The position numbers and the translations under genes are program-made. A DNA stretch of 6,116 nucleotides from Pseudomonadota bacterium (lineage in GTDB: Bacteria; Pseudomonadota; Gammaproteobacteria; Xanthomonadales; Rhodanobacteraceae): the NCBI GenBank assembly GCA_021783385.1, contig JAJXTX010000031.1:1-6116 (forward strand). The letters are read 5' to 3'. The notes under the pieces were generated by a model. The model saw only the letters and a list, made by a program, of their open reading frames with translations. It was not told where the DNA came from and made no database searches. Positions 1-5,603 of this stretch are shown here, in pieces; the stretch's first letter is position 1, and every line of letters begins with the position of its first letter.

Positions 1-107
1 CAGCACCGCCGGGCGCCGGCGCGCACGGCAACCGCTGCTCGCGGTGAGCGCACGCGGTAACCGCAGCACGTCGCGCGGCGCCGTGCGTCACACCCCCAGG
101 ATTTCGC
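1..107. other. Unassigned leader upstream of trmB
   Basis: This GC-rich stretch precedes trmB. Plus-strand frames 1 and 3 close early, at TAA 58-60 and TGA 45-47. Frame 2 runs on into trmB out of frame and looks like a GC-driven open frame. The short tails before the stops match no family I recognise, so the 3' end of an upstream gene cannot be assigned. The last ten bases hold the trmB ribosome binding site. I see no convincing promoter or terminator here. Confidence 0.4.
98..101 (+). promoter_or_regulatory. Ribosome binding site of trmB
   Basis: AGGA lies six bases before the ATG at 108. It is a good Shine-Dalgarno match at normal spacing and supports that start. No other in-frame ATG is close by; the next methionine is residue 16. 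Confidence 0.6.
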
Positions 108-821
108 ATGACCGATCCAGCCGCACCCGACGCCGCGCGCACGCCCGACCACATGCGCCGCATCCGCAGCTTCGTGCTGCGCGAGGGCCGCATGACGCCG
201 GCGCAGCAGCGCGCGTTCGACGCACACTGGTCGCGCTTCGGTATCGACTACCGCGGCGCGCCGCACGACTTCGACGCGAGCTTCGGGCGCGCCGCGCCGC
301 GCGTGCTGGAGATCGGTTTCGGCAATGGCGAGGCGCTGGCCTGGGCCAGCGAGCACGATCCCGCGCGCGACTTCATCGGCGTCGAGGTGCATGGCCCCGG
401 CGTGGGCCGGCTGATGCTCGCGCTGGCCGCGCGCGCGGCGGACAACGTGCGGCTGTACCGGCACGACGCGGTGGAAGTGCTGCAGCATGAGATCGCACCC
501 GGCAGCCTCGCCGAGGCGCGCATCTGGTTTCCCGATCCGTGGCACAAGAAGCGCCACCACAAGCGGCGGCTGATCCAGCCTGGATTCGTGGCCTTGCTCG
601 CCTCGCGCATGGTGCCGGGTGGTTTGCTGCATCTGGCCACCGACTGGCAGGCCTACGCCGAGCACATGCTGGCGGTGATGGACGCGGCGCCCGACTGGAT
701 CAACCCGCTCGGTGCCGGCCACTACGCCGAGCAACCGCCGTGGCGCATCGAGACCCACTTCGAGCGACGCGGCCTGAAACTCGGTCACGGCGTGTGGGAT
801 CTGCTGTACCGGAAAACCTGA
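108..821 (+). CDS. trmB: tRNA (guanine(46)-N7)-methyltransferase TrmB
   Basis: This 237-residue cytosolic enzyme transfers a methyl group from S-adenosylmethionine to N7 of guanine 46 in the variable loop of many tRNAs. Its length is close to the 239 residues of E. coli TrmB, and the hallmarks occur in order. The N-terminal [11 protein letters not shown] segment (about 20-30) precedes SAM-binding motif [11 protein letters not shown] (about 66-75). Then come [12 protein letters not shown] (about 89-100) and the family signature [14 protein letters not shown] (141-154), whose Asp143 corresponds to the catalytic Asp144 of the E. coli enzyme. TDW (178-180) and the C-terminal [15 protein letters not shown] block (about 218-234) complete the tRNA-binding part. 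No key residue is missing. The ATG is preceded by AGGA. The next gene starts 213 bases downstream behind a candidate promoter, so the two are probably not tightly co-transcribed. Identification is firm by motif content. Confidence 0.97.
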   Translation: MTDPAAPDAARTPDHMRRIRSFVLREGRMTPAQQRAFDAHWSRFGIDYRGAPHDFDASFGRAAPRVLEIGFGNGEALAWASEHDPARDFIGVEVHGPGVGRLMLALAARAADNVRLYRHDAVEVLQHEIAPGSLAEARIWFPDPWHKKRHHKRRLIQPGFVALLASRMVPGGLLHLATDWQAYAEHMLAVMDAAPDWINPLGAGHYAEQPPWRIETHFERRGLKLGHGVWDLLYRKT

Positions 822-908
822 GTCCGCCGCGACGGCATGCTGCCGGTACGCAGACGCGCTGTCGGCGCTGCGCATATCGCGCGCCGATGGCCCTTGGTAG
901 CGCTGCGG

Positions 909-940
909 TTCACCAGCGGATGCGCCGGCCCGCTTATACT
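909..940 (+). promoter_or_regulatory. Candidate promoter of the SLC13 permease gene
   Basis: TATACT at 935-940 matches five of six bases of the sigma-70 -10 consensus and stands out in very GC-rich surroundings. The best -35 resemblance is TTCACC at 909-914 (four of six), but the 20-base spacer is long, so the -35 assignment is weak. Transcription would begin near 947, leaving about 88 bases of leader before the preferred permease start at 1035. The site also argues against the open frame from 837 being translated in full. Confidence 0.4.
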
Positions 941-1034
941 CTCGCGATCCACCAGGGACGAATCGTCGCAGCGTGAAGCTTCCACTGCCCCACCGCGAGC
1001 ATTGCTGCCAGCCACCCCTGCGGGACGCTGGCTG

Positions 1035-2876
1035 ATGGGACTGTCGCTCACTCCGGAAATGATCCTGGTGCTCGGGCTGGTGGGCTTCACCATGCTGATG
1101 CTGGTGCTGGAGTGGATCCGCGCCGACATGGTGGCGCTGCTGGTGGTGGTGGTGATCGGGCTGACCGGACTGATCCCCTCGGACAAGGTGTTCAACGGCT
1201 TCGCCGGCAACGCGGTGATCGCAATCATGGCGATCATGATCATGGGCGCCGGGCTCGATCACGCCGGCGTTCTCAGCCTCACCGCCAGCTTCGTGATGCG
1301 CATGGCACGCGGCGTGGAGTCGCGCCTCGGCGTGGTGATCAACCTGGTCACCAGCCTGTTCAGCGCGGTGATCCCGAGCCAGGCGCTGGCCGCGCTGATG
1401 ATCCCGGTCAGCAGCCGGCTGTCGGCGCGTACCGGCGTGCCGCTGTCGCGGCTGCTGCTGCCGATGGCGTTCTGCATTCTCACCGCCACCAATACCACGC
1501 TGATCGCGAACTCGCCGCTGATCGTGCTGAACGACCTGATCGCCAGCGCCAACGTCAACCTGCCGCCGGGCGCGCACACGATTCCGAAGTTCGGCCTGTT
1601 CAGCGTGACGCCGGTGGGCCTGGCGCTGGCGCTGGTCGGCGTGCTGTATTTCTACCTGTTCGGCCGCAAGCTGCTGCCCGAGCACGAAGACGAGCGGCTG
1701 AAGGTGACGCCCGGCCGTACCGAAAGCTACTTCGCCGAAACCTACGGCATCGGCGGCGAAACCGCCGAGCTCACCGTCACCGCGGAAAGCCCGCTGGTCG
1801 GCATGAGCATCGGCGAGGTGGAGCAGCTGCATGACGCACCGCTGATCCTGGCGATCAAGAGCGGCAACGACGCGCGCATGGCGCCGCCGGCCGACCACGT
1901 GATCTGGGTCGGCTCGATCCTCGGCGTGCTCGGCCCGCGCGAGCAGCTGGCGCAGTTTGCCAACAATCAGCTGTGCCGGCTGTCGACCCGCATGCGCCAG
2001 CTCGGCGAGTTGTTCAACCCCAGCCGCGCCGGCATTTCCGAGGTGGTGATTCCGCCCAGCTCGCGCTTCATCAAGCAGACCCTGGGCGACCTGCGGTTGC
2101 GCAAGCGCTTCGGCATTTCGGTGCTGGCGGTGTATCGCGGCGATCAGGTGTTCCGTGAGGACGTGCGCGGGGTCAGCCTGCGCGCCGGCGACACGCTGGT
2201 ACTGCACAGCAACTGGCACGACCTGGCGCTGGCCGCCGAAGACAAGGACCTGGTCGTCGTCACCGACATCCCGAAGGAAGAGCAGCGTCCCGGCAAGATC
2301 TGGCAGGCGGTGGGCTTTTTCGTGCTGGCCAAGTGCCTGGCGCTGTTCACCAACCTCGACCTCTCGGTGGCAATGATGACCGGCGCCATCGGCATGCTGC
2401 TGACCGGCGTGCTGAACATGGACGAGGCATACAAGGCGATCAACTGGAAGACGATCTTCGTCACCGCCTGCCTGATCCCGCTGGGCTGGTCGATGGACTC
2501 CACCGGCACCGCCGCATGGCTGGCGCAGGAGGTATTGCAGTATCTGGGGCATGCCGCGCCGTGGATTCTGCAGGCGTCGCTGGCCATCCTGACGCTGCTG
2601 TTTTCGCAGGTGATGTCGAACGTCGGCGCCACCGTGATGATGGTTCCGATCGCGATCAGCGTGGCGGTGGCCACCGGCGGCAATCCGTCGGCCTATGCGC
2701 TGATCGTGGCGGTGTCCTCGTCCAACACCTTCCTGCTCAGCTCCGGCCATCCGGCGCTGATGATGGTCACCGGCCCCGGCGGCTATCGCGGCAAGGATTT
2801 CCTGCGCGTCGGCATACCGCTGACGCTGGCGATGCTGGTGGTGACGCTGGTCGCGATCAACCTGATGTTCCGCTGA
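1035..2876 (+). CDS. SLC13-family permease with two internal RCK_C (TrkA_C) domains
   Basis: This 613-residue inner-membrane permease belongs to the ion transporter/DASS (SLC13) superfamily, which moves anions such as sulfate or dicarboxylates, often with sodium. The substrate here cannot be read from sequence. The N-terminal membrane half covers about residues 9-210. Two soluble RCK_C/TrkA_C-like domains follow, at about 240-312 and 332-412; the second contains VIPPSSRFIKQTLGDLRLRKRFGISVLAV-type sequence ending in GDTLVL. A second membrane half covers about 422-612. The halves carry the inverted-repeat hairpins: PSQALAALMIPV (about 114-125) and ATNTT (151-155) in the first, MSNVGATVMMVPI (527-539) and SSNT (562-565) in the second. 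The frame is open from ATG 837, but those 66 extra residues are Arg/Ala/Pro-rich and non-membranous and overlap a candidate promoter. I therefore chose ATG 1035, with GGGA at 1022-1025 and hydrophobic sequence soon after. The 3' end overlaps the convergent Rieske gene by 20 bases. RCK_C domains suggest gating by a small ligand, but this is inference. Confidence 0.9.
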   Translation: MGLSLTPEMILVLGLVGFTMLMLVLEWIRADMVALLVVVVIGLTGLIPSDKVFNGFAGNAVIAIMAIMIMGAGLDHAGVLSLTASFVMRMARGVESRLGVVINLVTSLFSAVIPSQALAALMIPVSSRLSARTGVPLSRLLLPMAFCILTATNTTLIANSPLIVLNDLIASANVNLPPGAHTIPKFGLFSVTPVGLALALVGVLYFYLFGRKLLPEHEDERLKVTPGRTESYFAETYGIGGETAELTVTAESPLVGMSIGEVEQLHDAPLILAIKSGNDARMAPPADHVIWVGSILGVLGPREQLAQFANNQLCRLSTRMRQLGELFNPSRAGISEVVIPPSSRFIKQTLGDLRLRKRFGISVLAVYRGDQVFREDVRGVSLRAGDTLVLHSNWHDLALAAEDKDLVVVTDIPKEEQRPGKIWQAVGFFVLAKCLALFTNLDLSVAMMTGAIGMLLTGVLNMDEAYKAINWKTIFVTACLIPLGWSMDSTGTAAWLAQEVLQYLGHAAPWILQASLAILTLLFSQVMSNVGATVMMVPIAISVAVATGGNPSAYALIVAVSSSNTFLLSSGHPALMMVTGPGGYRGKDFLRVGIPLTLAMLVVTLVAINLMFR

Positions 2877-3267
2877 GTCCGATCGGGTGCGGTTCCGGCG
2901 CCAGGTGGACCAGACCGCTGTCCACCCGCACCGCCACCGCCTGCAGATGTTCGCCGCGGCAGGGACCGGCCACGCAGCGGCCATCGACCGCATCGAACGT
3001 GGCGCCATGCACCGCGCAGATCAGCTGGCCGCGCTGGAGCAGGAACTTGCCCGGCGCATAGTCCAGCCGGCGCCCGGCGTGCGGGCAGACGTTGCGGAAG
3101 GCGCGCACATCGCCCGCGTGCCGCAACAGGATCAGATCGAGCGGCTCGCCGCCAGCCTGGGGCAACGCGTCCAGCGCGATCGCGGTGCCTTCGACCAGCG
3201 CGTCCAGCCGGCAGAGTGCGACAGGCGGCGCAGCGGGGCTCGGCGATACGGCGGGCTCTGTATCCAT
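2857..3267 (-). CDS. Small Rieske [2Fe-2S] protein
   Basis: This 136-residue soluble protein has one Rieske domain, an electron-transfer module whose [2Fe-2S] cluster is held by two Cys and two His. The ligand motif is complete: CPHAG (Cys61, His63) and CAVHG (Cys84, His87), 20 residues between the motif halves. The cysteines that form the disulfide in respiratory-complex Rieske proteins are absent, which places it with ferredoxin-like or oxygenase-component types. A GRCVAGPCRG segment (about 97-106) adds two cysteines in a position I recall from related small Rieske proteins. There is no signal peptide or membrane segment. A GTG at 3273 is two codons upstream; I prefer ATG 3267 because the only Shine-Dalgarno-like sequence, GAGA, lies nine bases from it but three from the GTG. 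No oxygenase or reductase gene is adjacent, so the redox partner is unknown. The 3' end overlaps the convergent permease gene. Confidence 0.9.
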   Translation of the reverse strand: MDTEPAVSPSPAAPPVALCRLDALVEGTAIALDALPQAGGEPLDLILLRHAGDVRAFRNVCPHAGRRLDYAPGKFLLQRGQLICAVHGATFDAVDGRCVAGPCRGEHLQAVAVRVDSGLVHLAPEPHPIGLSGTSG

Positions 3268-3300
3268 CGGCACTTGTCTCGCGGGCCGGCTGGCCCCATC

Positions 3301-3341
3301 GTCAGAGTCACAAGTCTATTCGCTCGCCTGGCGAGTCTGAC
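3301..3341. repeat. Inverted repeats in the divergent intergenic region
   Basis: Two dyads lie between the divergent Rieske and small membrane protein genes. The inner one is a perfect 13-base odd-centred palindrome, CTCGCC-T-GGCGAG, at 3323-3335. The outer one pairs GTCAGA (3301-3306) with TCTGAC (3336-3341), its right arm abutting the inner palindrome. Another short hairpin, GGGCC/GGCCC, lies nearby at 3283-3296. None is followed by a T run. The position fits an operator serving either or both genes, but the arms are short and no known regulator site is recognised. Confidence 0.4.
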
Positions 3342-3358
3342 ATACGGATTTCCCACCC

Positions 3359-3634
3359 ATGGTCGTTACCTTTCCTCCGCTGCGCCGCTCGCGCAACCCG
3401 CTGGTCCGCGCCGTGTCGCTGCTCCTCGGCATGGCGCTGCTCGGCCTGTTGCTGCTCTTCGGGCTGGCGGTCGCAGGCGTGCTGCTGGTGGGCGGTGGCC
3501 TCTGGCTGGTCTGGCGCCAGTGGCAGCTCCGCCGCGCGATGGGGCCTGCCCCGGCCGCGCACGCCAGCCCTGCGCCGGACGTGCTGGAAGGCGAGTTCGT
3601 GGTGATCCGGCAGGATCGCCCGGCCGCGCGTTGA
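3359..3634 (+). CDS. Small membrane protein of unknown function
   Basis: This 91-residue protein is not a family I can name. A basic N-terminus (RRSRNPLVR, 9-17) is followed by an unbroken, Leu/Gly/Val-rich hydrophobic stretch of about 35 residues (18-52). That is long enough for two tightly packed helices or one long helix. A basic RQWQLRR segment (53-59) and an Ala/Pro-rich linker follow, then a short acidic-hydrophobic C-terminal motif, DVLEGEFVVI (74-83). The charge pattern suggests an inner-membrane protein with both basic flanks cytoplasmic if the stretch is a hairpin. The start at 3359 has only a weak GGA (3346-3348) ten bases upstream. It is divergent from the Rieske gene and ends 69 bases before the Ada-like gene, with which it might be co-transcribed. 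The hydrophobicity and terminal motif make a real gene more likely than a chance frame. An overlapping frame in the same region lacks such a pattern. Confidence 0.75.
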   Translation: MVVTFPPLRRSRNPLVRAVSLLLGMALLGLLLLFGLAVAGVLLVGGGLWLVWRQWQLRRAMGPAPAAHASPAPDVLEGEFVVIRQDRPAAR

Positions 3635-3703
3635 GCGCATGATCCGGATGGATGCCGGCGGCGGTCCGGCCTAACCTGCCGACATTCGCTCACGGATGCC
3701 GCC

Positions 3704-4564
3704 ATGCACCAACCGACCGAAACCGCGCTCGAGCAGGTGCGCCTGCAGCTCGATCGCGCCGAACAGGCGCCCACGCTGGACGCGCTGGCGCAGATGGCCA
3801 GGCTCAGCCCGGGCCATCTGCAGCGCGCGTTCCGCCGCCGCTACGGCATGAGCCCCGCCGAATACCATCGCGCCCGCCGCTTCGGCCAGCTGAAGGCGGC
3901 CCTGCGCGAAGGCGCCGCGGTGGCCGATGCGGTGTATGGCGCCGGCTTCGGCTCCGGCAGCCGCGTGTACGAGCACAGCGACCGCCTGCTCGGCATGACC
4001 CCGGCCAGCTATCGCGCCGGTGGCGCCGGCGCCAGCATCCGCTACACCACCACGGCCACACCGCTGGGCCGGCTGCTGGTCGCCACCACCGCGCGCGGCC
4101 TCTGCGCGGTGACGCTGGGCGATGACGACGCCGAACTGGAAGCCCGGCTGGCCGCCGAGTTTCCGCAGGCCGCGCGCGAACGCGTCGACCGCGGTCGAGC
4201 GGAATGGCTGGACGCGGTGATCGCGCGCATCGCCAGCGAGCTTGGCTGGAGCGACGCGGCGGCGCCGGCACTGCCGCCGCTGGATGTCGTCGCCACCGCG
4301 TTCCAGTGGCGGGTGTGGGATGCGCTGAGCCGGATTCCCGCCGGCCGCACCATGAGCTACGGCGAACTGGCCGCCGCGCTGGGCCAGCCGAAAGCCGCGC
4401 GGGCGATCGGCCGCGCCTGCGGCAGCAACCGGCTGGCGCTGATCGTGCCGTGCCATCGGATCGTGCGCGAGGACGGCTCACCCGGCGGCTGGCGCTGGGG
4501 CATCGAGCGCAAGCGCGAGCTGCTTGTCCGCGAAGGCCGCCTGCGGAAGGGTCCACCCGGCTGA
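3704..4564 (+). CDS. ada: Ada-like AraC/O6-alkylguanine-DNA methyltransferase lacking the N-terminal zinc domain
   Basis: This 286-residue fusion carries an AraC-type DNA-binding domain and a suicide repair domain that takes the alkyl group from O6-alkylguanine or O4-alkylthymine onto a cysteine. The AraC part (about 8-105) has both helix-turn-helix units: TLDALAQMARLSPGHLQRAF near 24-43, and an Ada-like second unit near 71-104 ending LGMTPASYR. The methyltransferase part (about 110-282) has the active-site PCHR (249-252, Cys250). By alignment to human AGT, Tyr219, the arginine finger Arg233, Asn242 and Glu277 are all present, so repair should be functional. The N-terminal Cys4 zinc domain of E. 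coli Ada (354 residues), which senses methylphosphotriesters, is missing. Regulation must therefore differ from the classic adaptive response, perhaps through Cys250 methylation or a separate N-Ada protein. ATG 3704 has GGA seven bases upstream. Sequence before it does not encode a zinc domain in frame. Confidence 0.95.
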   Translation: MHQPTETALEQVRLQLDRAEQAPTLDALAQMARLSPGHLQRAFRRRYGMSPAEYHRARRFGQLKAALREGAAVADAVYGAGFGSGSRVYEHSDRLLGMTPASYRAGGAGASIRYTTTATPLGRLLVATTARGLCAVTLGDDDAELEARLAAEFPQAARERVDRGRAEWLDAVIARIASELGWSDAAAPALPPLDVVATAFQWRVWDALSRIPAGRTMSYGELAAALGQPKAARAIGRACGSNRLALIVPCHRIVREDGSPGGWRWGIERKRELLVREGRLRKGPPG

Positions 4565-4586
4565 CCACGCGGCCTCGCGACGGCAG

Positions 4587-4615
4587 TCGCTGGCGCCGGC
4601 CGCTTCACGGATAAT
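4587..4615 (+). promoter_or_regulatory. Candidate promoter of the yedA-like gene
   Basis: GATAAT at 4610-4615 matches five of six bases of the -10 consensus in an otherwise GC-rich gap between the Ada-like gene and the exporter. The -35 position (about 4587-4592, TCGCTG) is poor. Transcription would start near 4622, between the in-frame ATG at 4614 and the ATG at 4644, and so supports 4644 as the translation start. Confidence 0.4.
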
Positions 4616-4643
4616 GTTCGATCCCGCCTCACGATTCCTGCCC

Positions 4644-5558
4644 ATGCCTGACAGTTCCGCCCGCGCCGCGGCGGTTGCACCGCGTTCCCTGCGCGAACCC
4701 CGCGTGCTGATTCCGCTGGGGCTGCTGGCGCTGTACGTGATCTGGGGTTCGACCTACCTGGCGATCCGCTACGCGCTGGTCAGCTACCCGCCGTTTCTGC
4801 TGGCCGGGGTGCGCTTCCTGGGTGCCGGCTGCGCGTTGTATGGCTTCCTGCGCTGGCGCGGCATGGCGGCGCCAACGCGGCTGCAATGGCGCAATGCCGC
4901 GTTCAGCGGCGTGCTGCTGCTGGGCTTCGGCAACGGCCTGGTGTGCTTCGCCGAGCAGCGCGTCAGCTCGGGCGTCGCCGCGGTGGCGGTGGCCAGCATG
5001 CCGCTGTTCGCCGCCGTGTTCGCCGGTCTGTACGGCCTGTGGCCGAACCGCCGCGAGAGCGTCGGCCTGCTGATCGGCTTTGCCGGGGTGATCGTGCTGA
5101 ACCTCGGCAGCAGCCTGTCCGGTTCGCGCATCGGCGCGCTCGCGCTGCTCACGGCGGCGATGTGCTGGGCCTTCGGCTCGGCCTGGAGCCGGCGCCAGGA
5201 CATGCCGCCCGGGCCGATGAACACGGCCGCGCAGATGCTCTGCGCCAGCATCGCGCTGCTCGCGGTGGGCTATGCGAGCGGCGAACACCTGCCGGCGCAT
5301 CCGACCGCGCGGGCCACGCTGGCGGTGGTCTATCTGGCGGTGTTCGGCTCGATCATCGCGTTCAGTGCCTACCTTTACGTGCTCAAGCACGCGCGCCCGG
5401 CACTGGCCACCAGCTATGCCTACGTGAATCCGCCGGTGGCGGTGCTGTTCGGCGTGCTGCTGGCCGGCGAGCACGTGGGCGCGTACGAGCTGGCCGGCAT
5501 GGCGATCATCCTGTGCGGGGTGGCCGCGATCACGCTGGCGCGGCAGCAGCGCACATGA
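4644..5558 (+). CDS. yedA: EamA/DMT-superfamily exporter, YedA-like
   Basis: This is a 304-residue inner-membrane protein of the drug/metabolite transporter superfamily, close in length to E. coli YedA (306). About ten membrane segments are arranged as two EamA repeats, roughly residues 27-155 and 164-298. The first opens with YVIWGSTYLAIRYAL (31-45), a pattern typical of YedA relatives; FAEQRVSSGVAAV (102-114) is also characteristic. The second repeat ends with YAYVNPPVAVLFGVLLAGE (258-276), the usual end-of-repeat motif. Family members export amino acids, metabolites or drugs; the substrate of YedA-like proteins is poorly defined and cannot be told here. The frame is open from ATG 4524, inside the Ada-like gene, with a further ATG at 4614. 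I chose 4644 because a candidate -10 box overlaps 4614, the length then fits the family, and the extra residues are not membrane-like. The ribosome binding site is weak, so a start at 4614 stays possible. Confidence 0.92.
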   Translation: MPDSSARAAAVAPRSLREPRVLIPLGLLALYVIWGSTYLAIRYALVSYPPFLLAGVRFLGAGCALYGFLRWRGMAAPTRLQWRNAAFSGVLLLGFGNGLVCFAEQRVSSGVAAVAVASMPLFAAVFAGLYGLWPNRRESVGLLIGFAGVIVLNLGSSLSGSRIGALALLTAAMCWAFGSAWSRRQDMPPGPMNTAAQMLCASIALLAVGYASGEHLPAHPTARATLAVVYLAVFGSIIAFSAYLYVLKHARPALATSYAYVNPPVAVLFGVLLAGEHVGAYELAGMAIILCGVAAITLARQQRT

Positions 5559-5559
5559 A

Positions 5560-5601
5560 TCCGCCTCCGTGCTGGCGGACTGCGCGGTGCTGCTGCCGCG
5601 C
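5560..5601. terminator. Tandem hairpins between convergent genes, possible bidirectional terminator
   Basis: Two perfect 6-bp stems lie side by side at the junction of the convergent exporter and ABC permease genes. The first pairs TCCGCC (5560-5565) with GGCGGA (5574-5579). The second pairs GCGCGG (5582-5587) with CCGCGC (5596-5601). Each has an eight-base loop. No T run follows either stem on either strand, so they are not canonical intrinsic terminators, but their position just after both stop codons suggests a 3'-end or transcription-blocking role. Confidence 0.4.
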
Positions 5602-5603
5602 GC

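Noticed and set aside
44..490. 148-codon frame overlapping trmB in another frame
   Set aside because: It is almost wholly Arg/Ala repeats and overlaps a firmly identified gene; it is a shadow of GC-rich codon use.
833..845. Hairpin CGGCA-TGC-TGCCG just after trmB as a terminator
   Set aside because: The stem has only five base pairs and no T run follows; it is too weak to call.
837..1034. 66-codon N-terminal extension of the SLC13 permease from ATG 837
   Set aside because: The residues are Arg/Ala/Pro-rich with no membrane or domain character, the ribosome binding site is poor, and a candidate -10 box lies inside it.
1129..1156. GTG-rich tract as a possible phase-variable repeat
   Set aside because: The run is short and encodes a valine-rich membrane helix in frame; triplet changes would not shift the frame, so switching is not supported.
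785..1243. 152-codon minus-strand frame across the trmB-permease gap
   Set aside because: Most of it is antisense to trmB and the permease, its Ser/Thr/Ile-rich translation has no recognisable domain, and I see no ribosome binding site that would support it.
3671..4456. 261-codon open frame on the minus strand opposite the Ada-like gene
   Set aside because: Its Ala/Gly/Arg/Gln-rich translation resembles no family and mirrors the codon pattern of the well-supported plus-strand gene, so it is a GC-driven shadow.
4629..5474. 281-codon open frame on the minus strand opposite the yedA-like gene
   Set aside because: Its composition is His/Gln/Arg/Ala-rich without domain features, and it lies entirely antisense to a clear ten-helix transporter.
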